NCBI RefSeq assembly: GCF_910578895.1
Contig: NZ_CAJTSC010000087.1
Coordinates: 518 to 6,653, forward strand
Direction: 5' to 3'
Source: an uncultured Bacteroides sp.
GTDB taxonomy: Bacteria; Bacteroidota; Bacteroidia; Bacteroidales; Bacteroidaceae
DNA length: 6,136 bases
The position numbers and the translations under genes were made by a program. Below are positions 1 to 6,038 of this stretch, piece by piece. Each line of letters begins with the position of its first letter. The first letter of the stretch is position 1. The notes beneath the pieces are model-generated. The model searched no databases and was not told the DNA's origin. It was given only the letters and a program-made list of their open reading frames with translations.

Positions 1-9
1 GTATAAAAC

Positions 10-83
10 GGGGCGTTAGCTCATCTGGCTAGAGCGCGACACTGGCAGTGTCGAGGTGATGAGTTCGAGTCTCATACGCTCCA
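10..83 (+). tRNA. tRNA-Ala (anticodon GGC)
   Basis: A full cloverleaf can be folded by eye. The acceptor stem is 10-16 with 76-82 (7 bp), the D-stem GCTC 19-22 with GAGC 32-35, the anticodon stem CGACA 37-41 with TGTCG 49-53, and the T-stem ATGAG 59-63 with CTCAT 71-75 around the TTCGAGT loop. The seven-base anticodon loop CTGGCAG places GGC at 44-46, which reads the alanine codon GCC (and GCU by wobble). The third acceptor pair is G12 with T80, the G3:U70 wobble that is the main identity element for alanyl-tRNA synthetase, so sequence and anticodon agree. The discriminator base is A83. CCA is not encoded (ACT follows), so it must be added post-transcriptionally. Only nine bases lie upstream, so its promoter or any preceding tRNA is outside the window. 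Confidence 0.97.
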
Positions 84-106
84 CTAAATCATAAAAACAA
101 TTACGT

Positions 107-146
107 AACTCCTTGGATTTTTTTGAAATTCAAGGAGTTTTTTTTG
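107..146 (+). terminator. Intrinsic terminator after tRNA-Ala
   Basis: AACTCCTTG (107-115) pairs perfectly with CAAGGAGTT (131-139). The stem extends inward through a G-T wobble and an ATTT/AAAT segment to about 14 bp around a five-base loop. It is followed directly by a run of T residues (138-145). It lies 24 bp after the tRNA and is the obvious end of that transcript. Confidence 0.92.
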
Positions 147-608
147 ATATCTCTCTCCCATATTCTTTCATATCCATTTAACTTGCTTTATAAATAGAAA
201 GAGGAACAATACAACGTTGTGTACTGTTCCTTCTCACTAAAATATTGAAAGAAACTGTTTATAATTCTTCAATCTCTTTTTCGATCAACCCAGTCACTTT
301 AATGACTAACTCCATTGAGGTCCGGATGATTTTAAATAACAAGCAACTTCTATGTTTTTTATTTCTCTCTTTGTTACTGAACAGACGTTTCATCGCCCAA
401 TCGAAACGGATTATCCGATTCTTCTTATGCACACTTTATTATACATTATATTATATAACAAAGTAAACTAAAAGCTTCAGACTATCAATTTTATAGAAAA
501 ACACTCTTCTATTATAAAGAATACTCCAAAAGCCCAAGAATATGCTTGTACATGAAAGTAACCGAATAATTGATATCGGATGCCATTTCAAAAAACCTTA
601 AACCATTC
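147..608. other. AT-rich intergenic region, no convincing gene
   Basis: This stretch of about 460 bp separates the tRNA terminator from the 3' end of the leftward fimbrillin operon. The longest open frame (245-466, plus) begins at a TTG and encodes a Leu/Phe/Tyr-rich 73-residue sequence with no recognisable motif and no promoter ahead of it, so I do not call it a gene. I see no second tRNA and no copy of the tRNA 3' end that would mark an integrated element. No clear U-tract terminator for the leftward operon is visible just beyond 609. The only structured element is the inverted repeat at 202-231. Confidence 0.6.
202..231. repeat. Small inverted repeat
   Basis: AGGAACA (202-208) and TGTTCCT (225-231) are exact reverse complements. 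After one mismatch, four more pairs can form inside (TACA 210-213 with TGTA 220-223), giving a hairpin with a six-base loop. The inner ACAACGTTGT (211-220) is also a perfect palindrome by itself. Neither side has a convincing T-run; the minus-strand side (CTCTTTCTATTT) is only weakly T-rich. It could be a weak distal terminator for the leftward operon, a binding site, or chance. Confidence 0.4.
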
Positions 609-1442
609 TCACATCGTTATCGTATAGATTACCCCTTCCAAGAATTTGCCGGATGTCGGTTTTATCAAATACTTGCGGGGAAGAAGTTGTCCTATAAAAC
701 CGACCTCCACTAAATAGTTAGAGACATCGGCAGGCACCATCACCGGAGCAGTGGTTGTCAAGCTGGCTTTGTCGAGAGTGATGTCCACTGTATTGTTGCC
801 ATAATTAATCACACCTGTTTCCAAATTCATGGAACCGGTATTTCTCACATTCAGAATTTTGATACTTGAAAGCAAAGTACCCAAAGCTGAGACATTAAGC
901 TGTATTTGCGTCAGCTTGTGCTTGAAAGTAATCGGTATGGTCGTTCCGGGAGAGTAGCTTCCGCCTGTTGGGCTGGCACCGTGCATGATGTCTTCCTGTC
1001 CCGTAAGGGTAAAGTTGAAAACAGGGGCTATTCCATTTCCGGGAGAAGTGACATAGTTGGTTCCATTCGTAGCTGTGGTACGCGGATAATAACCGTAAAA
1101 GATAACCTTACGTCCTCCTGCCGGATAGTATAACGGTGATGAGAAAGCGAGTTCATTTCCATTTATGCCGGTAGGAGCCGCATTGTTCAGCAGCGGGGAA
1201 GTTGTCCAAGGAAACATACCGGCAGTAGTGCTTTCCGCCACTTCATAAATTCCCAAAGAACCAACACTAATATCGTTGATGCTGTTGACAATCGACCGCG
1301 TATGAGGGCTGTCTTCCACAATGGTAAGGTGGATTGGAACGGAGTGTTCTTCACTATTGAAAAACACCTCGTCCATATCATTGCTGCAACTTGCGGATAA
1401 TAGTGGTACTATCACTATGAGTGTCCGGATAGAAAACTTCAT
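609..1442 (-). CDS. Fimbrillin-like lipoprotein, short C-terminus
   Basis: A predicted 277-residue exported lipoprotein of the fimbrillin (Mfa-like/FimA-like) superfamily, whose members form or decorate type V pili and surface adhesins in Bacteroidales. I chose the Met at 1442 because it gives a compact signal peptide (MKFSIRT, hydrophobic core, then LLSASC with Cys19) and lies 26 bp after the upstream gene. The frame is open to a Met at 1508, but that would add a poorly fitting N-terminus and overlap the neighbour. Family hallmarks: T48-R49, where the trypsin-like maturation site of fimbrillins is expected; YYPAGG 105-110; GYYP 117-120; EDIMHGAS 150-157; FKHKLTQIQL 173-182; MNLETG 205-210. 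Its neighbour at 1469-2350 has the same motifs in the same order. The protein stops right after the strand VIYTITM, about 24 residues earlier than the neighbour, so it lacks the terminal strand containing Trp. It may be a tip, anchor or accessory subunit, or a stand-alone surface lipoprotein. Confidence 0.85.
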   Translation of the reverse strand: MKFSIRTLIVIVPLLSASCSNDMDEVFFNSEEHSVPIHLTIVEDSPHTRSIVNSINDISVGSLGIYEVAESTTAGMFPWTTSPLLNNAAPTGINGNELAFSSPLYYPAGGRKVIFYGYYPRTTATNGTNYVTSPGNGIAPVFNFTLTGQEDIMHGASPTGGSYSPGTTIPITFKHKLTQIQLNVSALGTLLSSIKILNVRNTGSMNLETGVINYGNNTVDITLDKASLTTTAPVMVPADVSNYLVEVGFIGQLLPRKYLIKPTSGKFLEGVIYTITM

Positions 1443-1468
1443 CTGCGGAATTTGCATTACTGGAAAAA

Positions 1469-2350
1469 TTACTGTACAACAGACGATCCCGTTCCTCCGG
1501 TAATCCACGGTGTGATAATCGCAGAAGCCGTAATTCCTTTGGGAGTAAAGGTCAGTATAATATTGTGAGCCTTTCCGGTTTCCGTATTTAGGCTTACCGT
1601 CACGTTAGGATAAGTCACACCACCCGCTACGATATCCATCACCACGCTTGTGGCGCCGCTCTTTACCATCGGATAGACCGTTGCCGTAGTGCCCGGGTCG
1701 GCACTGATAGCATACGTACCCGTGAGGGTGATGCCATCGCCTACCGGATTGTAGGAGACAGTACCGTCTTTGATATTGAGCGAAGCAGGAGTTTGCTGGT
1801 TTTTGAGGGTAATGCTGGTTACGGTTCTCCCGGTAGCGGGAAACCCTGCACCAGCTTTAAAGGTGAATTGCAACTGGGTGAGCAGATGGTTGAAGGTGAA
1901 AGCCAACGCTCCGCTTGTCGTCTTGTTTCCACTGGCTTCGCCCGAAATCATCACGTCATTGGAACCGTCCGTTTCCGAGAACGTGACCGTATTACCGGAT
2001 AATGTCCCCTGAGGATAGTATCCTTTGATATGGATCGTACTGCCGTCAACAGGATAATATTGCGCGGGACTAAGCGAGAAGGCGGCGGAAGCAGTACTCG
2101 AAGCGGTAAAGGTGCCGGTCGCATTCCACAAGGCGGCACTATAGTCACCACCGTTTACGGAAGCCACGAAATTGGCAGTCACAGATTGACCGGTATTGAC
2201 CGGAGCTTTTGTCTGGATACCCGATACCCCTGCACTCACTTTGATTTCTACGGGATCTTCACTTGGAGGAGAAATACATCCATTCTCCTCATCATTACTG
2301 CAACCCGCCATGAGGGTTGCAGCCATTGTCATTAGTATAAACTTTTTCAT
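1469..2350 (-). CDS. Fimbrillin family lipoprotein
   Basis: A 293-residue protein with a classic lipoprotein signal peptide: MKKF, hydrophobic core, LMAGC with lipidated Cys17. The following SNDEEN is acidic, as in surface-export signals of Bacteroidota lipoproteins. The fimbrillin fold is supported by YYP 98-100, GYYP 110-113, NDVMISGEAS 131-140, FTFNHLLTQLQF 151-162, LNIKDG 191-196 and a C-terminal tail with a single Trp282 (IITPWITGG) near the end. T47-K48 sits where family members are cut by a trypsin-like protease to free the subunit for polymerisation; whether that happens here is unknown. Thr, Ser, Gly and Ala dominate, as is usual for beta-rich pilins. It is the first gene of the leftward pair and the second follows after 26 bp, so they are probably co-transcribed. 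It could be a pilus stalk subunit or an adhesin; sequence alone does not separate these. Confidence 0.9.
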   Translation of the reverse strand: MKKFILMTMAATLMAGCSNDEENGCISPPSEDPVEIKVSAGVSGIQTKAPVNTGQSVTANFVASVNGGDYSAALWNATGTFTASSTASAAFSLSPAQYYPVDGSTIHIKGYYPQGTLSGNTVTFSETDGSNDVMISGEASGNKTTSGALAFTFNHLLTQLQFTFKAGAGFPATGRTVTSITLKNQQTPASLNIKDGTVSYNPVGDGITLTGTYAISADPGTTATVYPMVKSGATSVVMDIVAGGVTYPNVTVSLNTETGKAHNIILTFTPKGITASAIITPWITGGTGSSVVQ

Positions 2351-2445
2351 ACGTCAAGGTTTTTTCTTGTTAATTATTCGTTTTAAAAGAGCAGTTATAT
2401 CCAAACCTGATACACTATCACTATTACTACCATTAACAAGACAGA

Positions 2446-2520
2446 CCGGGAAATGTTTAATTGCTTAAGGTTTCTCCTTTCTTTTTCAAAGAACCCGACC
2501 GGCAATTAACGAATTTCCGG
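2446..2520. repeat. Imperfect 19-nt inverted repeat between divergent genes
   Basis: CCGGGAAATGTTTAATTGC (2446-2464) and GCAATTAACGAATTTCCGG (2502-2520) are inverted copies matching at 15 of 19 positions. This includes an uninterrupted eight-base inner part (TTAATTGC/GCAATTAA) and the outer CCGG. The arms are 37 nt apart, with the centre near 2483. The dyad lies roughly midway between the two divergent start codons, upstream of the rightward promoter. That position fits an operator or looped regulator site, but this is inference. Confidence 0.5.
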
Positions 2521-2537
2521 CATAATCCGTACCGGAA
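2515..2537. repeat. Short inverted repeat TTCCGG-N11-CCGGAA
   Basis: A perfect six-base inverted repeat with an 11-nt spacer, sharing its left arm with the larger dyad at 2446-2520. It lies about 50 bp upstream of the -33 element of the rightward promoter. The two dyads could form alternative pairings or bind a dimeric regulator. A chance occurrence is possible at this size. Confidence 0.35.
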
Positions 2538-2586
2538 CAAAGCATTCAATGCCTCCGCCACCATCCTTAAAAAGAGACACGACACC

Positions 2587-2618
2587 TTTGCTTATCTATC
2601 TCCAAATAGCTATTTTTG
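2587..2618 (+). promoter_or_regulatory. Bacteroides-type sigma-ABfr promoter
   Basis: TTTG at 2587-2590 (-33 element), a 20-nt spacer, then TATTTTTG at 2611-2618, matching the -7 consensus TAnnTTTG exactly. This is the promoter architecture recognised by the primary sigma factor of Bacteroidota. The predicted start of transcription is a few bases after 2618, giving a leader of about 45-50 nt before the ATG at 2672. It should drive the two-gene operon 2672-5875. Confidence 0.85.
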
Positions 2619-2671
2619 CGACCTTTTTCAAAAGAATGATTATTTTTCAAATACTATTTAAATAAGAACAG

Positions 2672-4771
2672 ATGATGAAAAACTTATTTTCCACCAGCCT
2701 GTTTATCCTGGCAAACATCCTTTTGCTGCTGACAGGCTGCAAAGAAGACGAACTCCCGTCTTCCGGAGAAGGCGGCGACATTCAAAGTTTACCTATCAAA
2801 CTGACAGAAACGGATTATACTTCGGACAATACTTACTATCTGCTTAATGATGACGAACCGCCCGAGGTTTACTTCGACAAAAGCCAACGCAGTTTTTATG
2901 TAAACCAACCGTTACAGATTTCATTGGACGACGAACAATGCTTCCTGCTCCGCTTCTATAGCCCGCGCGAAATATCCAACGTAACCGTTTGGGCAACAAT
3001 AGAAGGGTACGAAGAAGATTTCAAATTCATCGAACTGGAGAAAGTCATGCCGTTTCAGCAACTCAAGATACAAATTCCGTTTGCCACCCAGGATTTGACG
3101 GCGTATACCCGCACGGGAAAAAAGATTAAAATCATGCAAAATCCATACCTGACAGCGGAAAACATCACACTCAAGGTGGAATGCCAAGACCCTTATTACA
3201 AGAAACTGCAAGCCATACGCTGTACCTGGCGTATCTCGTTCAGTGATTATTCGGGCTATCACTGGAACCCTCAATACTACAAATACAAACTGTTGGCACC
3301 ACACGCACGGGAAGCCGTGGCGTTGGCATTGAACATGAGTTACATGTACTCTTCGGAACGGTTCGAAAAAGCACTGCATGAATTCGGTCCGCTACACAGC
3401 GACAACAACAAGACCGAGATCGACAAAGACGCCCTGCTGAAAAAAGTAATCGCTTACAGAGGACTCAGTTTCGGACACTGTTCGGGCGTGAACGGTGTGG
3501 GACAAGGCGGTACCGAAATGTACTGCCTGAACGAGTGGTGTTTTCTGGAACATTATGTAGACGACAGTTTTGAGACTCATACCGTTTTCCATGAGTTCGG
3601 ACACAATCTCGGCTACGTACATACGGGAAACATGTCGTACGAGATTACCGGTCCGGGCTGGATTACCCTCTGTGCCAACGTTTATCGTGACATGTCGCTG
3701 GACAAAGACCTGCCCGTCTACTCGCGCCGCTTCATGCACACCCGCAAGAACACAAACAGATACGACCATACCAACTACTACCGTGCATCGAAATATGTCA
3801 TCGAAGGAGCGGAGCTTGATGCTATCGACGGCGGGCTATCCCCATGGCGTGGAGAAACAGACCCGGGCGGAAACGAAGGCAGTCCGGTCTCACTGAAACT
3901 GGATGCAAGCGATGTGCCGAATGCCACTGCAACCACCTTCCGCCCCAAAGATGTCTATGTGTACGGAGATACGATGTATGTGGTAAACGATGCTGCCGGC
4001 CACTTCAGCCTGGAAATCTTCAGTATTGCCAATGACCAAAAAACACATTTGGAAAGTATCATGGAATGGACAGAAAACAACGAAACCAATACATTCAGCA
4101 GACAGCCCAACGGTGTATTCCGCGCCAACGGGAAAATTTACGTCACCCACGAAGGCAGTCGTACGGAAATCTTCGATGCCCGGACCAAAGGACATCCGTT
4201 CATCACCTGCATCGGAAACGGCAACTGGGGAACTGGTCCCACACAAACCATACACGCTTTTGATGTATCACTCTACAAAGGAATCATCATCATCCACGAC
4301 AAGCGTTACATGAATTTTGTGGAAGAACGGCTCATACAACCCGGTACCCTTCCGCTCATCTATGCACGTTCCGAGAATTTGGGTGAAACAAACGGCACTT
4401 ACGGAATAGCCGTAGACGACCGCAGCGGGCTGCTCTACACCACTCACCCGAACAAGCGTATCGATGTTTTCAAACCCGATGACATGCGCGAAGGAACTGC
4501 ACCGAAACGTATCCGGCAAATCGCTTGCAAAAACACCCCGTATGCGCTCGACTTCTATCAGGGACGCCTGTTTGTAAGTTCCAACGGCACAGAAAAGTTC
4601 TGCGAAGTCAATCCCGATACCGGAGATATCATCAAAGATTACACCGTTATCGAAGATATCACCCTGCAAGCACCCGAAAAGTTCTGCATCCGCCGAAACA
4701 CGCTGTTCATTACAGACCGGACGAAAGAAGGTGCCTGCGTCTACGCCATTCCCATGAATAAATTGAAATAG
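2672..4771 (+). CDS. Surface lipoprotein: metzincin-like zinc protease with propeller
   Basis: A 699-residue predicted lipoprotein. The signal peptide ends in LLLLTGC with Cys23, followed by KEDE, which resembles the Bacteroidota surface-export signal. The next Met, one codon later, is an equally possible start. Residues about 24-200 look beta-rich and match nothing I recognise. The catalytic signature HEFGHNLGYVH (307-317) is a full HExxHxxGxxH: zinc ligands His307, His311, His317, general base Glu308, Gly314. NMSY (320-323) follows and may be the Met-turn of metzincins, though unusually close. Cys270, 285, 290 and 334 flank the site and could form disulfides. Residues about 420-699 carry six evenly spaced strand motifs of the type GDTMYVV (near 432, 487, 537, 586, 631, 677; 45-55 residues apart), suggesting a six-bladed beta-propeller. 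The next gene encodes a close relative of this C-terminal part. The likely role is cleavage or binding of an extracellular protein or glycoprotein; the substrate is unknown. I cannot assign a MEROPS family. Confidence 0.85.
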   Translation: MMKNLFSTSLFILANILLLLTGCKEDELPSSGEGGDIQSLPIKLTETDYTSDNTYYLLNDDEPPEVYFDKSQRSFYVNQPLQISLDDEQCFLLRFYSPREISNVTVWATIEGYEEDFKFIELEKVMPFQQLKIQIPFATQDLTAYTRTGKKIKIMQNPYLTAENITLKVECQDPYYKKLQAIRCTWRISFSDYSGYHWNPQYYKYKLLAPHAREAVALALNMSYMYSSERFEKALHEFGPLHSDNNKTEIDKDALLKKVIAYRGLSFGHCSGVNGVGQGGTEMYCLNEWCFLEHYVDDSFETHTVFHEFGHNLGYVHTGNMSYEITGPGWITLCANVYRDMSLDKDLPVYSRRFMHTRKNTNRYDHTNYYRASKYVIEGAELDAIDGGLSPWRGETDPGGNEGSPVSLKLDASDVPNATATTFRPKDVYVYGDTMYVVNDAAGHFSLEIFSIANDQKTHLESIMEWTENNETNTFSRQPNGVFRANGKIYVTHEGSRTEIFDARTKGHPFITCIGNGNWGTGPTQTIHAFDVSLYKGIIIIHDKRYMNFVEERLIQPGTLPLIYARSENLGETNGTYGIAVDDRSGLLYTTHPNKRIDVFKPDDMREGTAPKRIRQIACKNTPYALDFYQGRLFVSSNGTEKFCEVNPDTGDIIKDYTVIEDITLQAPEKFCIRRNTLFITDRTKEGACVYAIPMNKLK

Positions 4772-4801
4772 AAAACAACATCATAAAACAAGAAATACAA
4801 C

Positions 4802-5875
4802 ATGAAAATATACATCCGCATCCTAATAATACTGTCAGGTATCCTGACAGCCCAGTGCGACAAGGGAACTTTAGAAGAAATCTTCGGTATTCCTCCGTTC
4901 GGCGAAGAAAACAAGGAAGAAGAGGACGGCAACGATTATAATAGCTTCTGGTATTACTCGTACGAAGCGTCACAACTCATCAATGCACAATCTTTAGATA
5001 TGCAGGCACCCGAGGATTTCACGCCCTACACCATTGCCCATTCGGGAGACACGCTTTTCATCGCAAACACCGGACAGGCAGGCAACAGCCTGCTGACGTA
5101 CAGCATAAAGGATAACAAACTTCTGGGCACCCTGCAATCGTGGCAGTTCGGCGACAAGGAACTCGACTTCGAAAGCCCGATAGAAGCCATCGTCCCGGCA
5201 GGCAACCGTCTATACGTAGCCGAACGCCAGTCGCGTATCCATGTGTTTCACTTGCCGCAGCTCACTTACCTTACCTGCATCGGCAACGGACAATGGAACG
5301 GTCCCGTATTCCAGGCACAGGCCATGACGGTAAACAACGGACTGATTTTCGCACGTGACAAGACCGGAACGGTCAGCATCTATAAAGAAGAAGACGCCAC
5401 GCCGGAAAACTATCAAAAAGTAAACCGCTACCGCCGGACATCCGGCAACGGCAGTCCGGGCAACAACGGCTTCGCCAGCCACTACATGCAGCCGGATGCG
5501 GAAGGACACATCCTGCTCACCGACTACGAGGGGAAAAAGATACGCGTACTCAATCCGGAAGCGGTCAATGACGATCTGGCAGACAATGCCTCTATCGACA
5601 TGGACCACCTTTCCCTGTCGCTCGAATTCAAACCCAAGACCCTGGCTCTATGCGATGGACGCTGGTATGCCACCGGCGACAACAACACCATCAATATCTA
5701 CGACCGCCTGCAAAACAAATGGACCAAGCAGATGAAAACCGTAAAAGGATATGCTTTCTCCCAGCCCGTCCGCATTTACGCACAAAACGACTCCATACTA
5801 TGGGTTTCGGACACACACAACTCCAAACGGACATTGGTGAAAGTGTCAGTACACAAAGGAGAAATACGGGAATAG
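4802..5875 (+). CDS. Exported six-bladed propeller protein, paralogue of upstream domain
   Basis: A 357-residue protein starting 30 bp after the protease gene, with no promoter match between, so probably the same operon. The N-terminus is a signal peptide (MKIYIRILIILSGILTAQC). Cys19 would be the lipidated residue, but Gln18 at -1 is not the usual Gly/Ala/Ser, so lipidation is less certain than for its neighbours. An acidic linker (about 35-45, EENKEEEDG) follows. Residues about 70-357 hold six strand motifs (GDTLFIA 82, GNRLYVA 134, NGLIFAR 180, GHILLTD 235, GRWYATG 286, DSILWVS 330), the spacing of a six-bladed beta-propeller. It shares YLTCIGNGQWNGP (Cys159) with FITCIGNGNWGTGP (Cys513) of the upstream protein, at the same place between blades two and three. 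There is no protease motif. It may be a binding partner or chaperone-like companion of the protease, or an independent ligand-binding protein; both are inference. Confidence 0.82.
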   Translation: MKIYIRILIILSGILTAQCDKGTLEEIFGIPPFGEENKEEEDGNDYNSFWYYSYEASQLINAQSLDMQAPEDFTPYTIAHSGDTLFIANTGQAGNSLLTYSIKDNKLLGTLQSWQFGDKELDFESPIEAIVPAGNRLYVAERQSRIHVFHLPQLTYLTCIGNGQWNGPVFQAQAMTVNNGLIFARDKTGTVSIYKEEDATPENYQKVNRYRRTSGNGSPGNNGFASHYMQPDAEGHILLTDYEGKKIRVLNPEAVNDDLADNASIDMDHLSLSLEFKPKTLALCDGRWYATGDNNTINIYDRLQNKWTKQMKTVKGYAFSQPVRIYAQNDSILWVSDTHNSKRTLVKVSVHKGEIRE

Positions 5876-5884
5876 ACCGGACAT

Positions 5885-5907
5885 CCGGCAGAGAACCATA
5901 CTGCCGG
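5885..5907 (+). repeat. GC-rich hairpin after the operon
   Basis: CCGGCAG (5885-5891) pairs perfectly with CTGCCGG (5901-5907) around a nine-base loop, starting 10 bp after the stop codon of the propeller gene. There is no T-run after it (CACACCGC follows), so it is not a normal intrinsic terminator. It could stabilise the mRNA 3' end or help Rho-dependent termination. Confidence 0.5.
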
Positions 5908-5970
5908 CACACCGCATCCTTGAAGGTTTACGGAAACTGTTTCACCCGGCCTCATACCGAATTCATGGTA

Positions 5971-5992
5971 AAGAGGGTGTCAAAACTCTCTT
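5971..5992. repeat. Hairpin, possible weak terminator
   Basis: AAGAGGGT (5971-5978) pairs with ACTCTCTT (5985-5992), eight pairs including one G-T wobble, around the loop GTCAAA. It is followed by ATTAG rather than a T-run, so termination is uncertain. It is the last structure before the repeat array at 6039. Confidence 0.4.
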
Positions 5993-6038
5993 ATTAGCCC
6001 AATCAGCCCTGTTACCGACAGCTTCTTTCCCATACGAT

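Larger units (their letters stand above)
2351..2671. other. Divergent intergenic regulatory region
   Basis: These 321 bp separate the leftward fimbrillin genes from the rightward protease operon, so both sets are controlled from here. The right half holds a perfect Bacteroides-type promoter (2587-2618). For the leftward genes the best -7 candidate I find is CAGGTTTG on the minus strand (complement of 2402-2409), one mismatch from TAnnTTTG and about 51 nt from the start codon. It has no matching TTTG upstream, so it is weak. The middle holds four CCGG tetramers (2446, 2499, 2517, 2532) in otherwise AT-rich DNA, taking part in the dyads at 2446-2520 and 2515-2537. The open frame at 2461-2661 overlaps the promoter and is not called. 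Confidence 0.6.

Noticed and set aside
10..83. tRNA as an integration site for a mobile element
   Set aside because: No second copy of the tRNA 3' end and no integrase is present in the window.
245..466. Plus-strand open frame of 73 codons
   Set aside because: It starts at TTG, has low-complexity Leu/Phe/Tyr-rich content, no promoter or recognisable motif, and lies in AT-rich DNA where such frames arise by chance.
1443..1508. Longer start for the downstream fimbrillin gene
   Set aside because: Beginning at 1508 would put 22 extra residues, with two cysteines, before a complete lipoprotein signal peptide and would overlap the upstream gene. The Met at 1442 fits better.
2446..2520. Phase-variable invertible promoter
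   Set aside because: Fimbrial and capsule genes of Bacteroides are often phase-variable, but the arms match only 15 of 19, the enclosed segment is 37 bp, it contains no promoter, and no invertase gene is in the window.
3392..3769. Minus-strand open frames opposite the protease and propeller genes (also 2921-3379, 3890-4255, 4268-4669, 5210-5608)
   Set aside because: They are antisense shadows of well-supported coding sequence, with no motifs or initiation signals of their own.
5971..5992. Insertion-sequence terminus (GAGGGTGTCAAAA resembles ends of some transposons)
   Set aside because: There is no transposase, no matching opposite end and no target duplication in the window. The resemblance is from memory and cannot be checked here.
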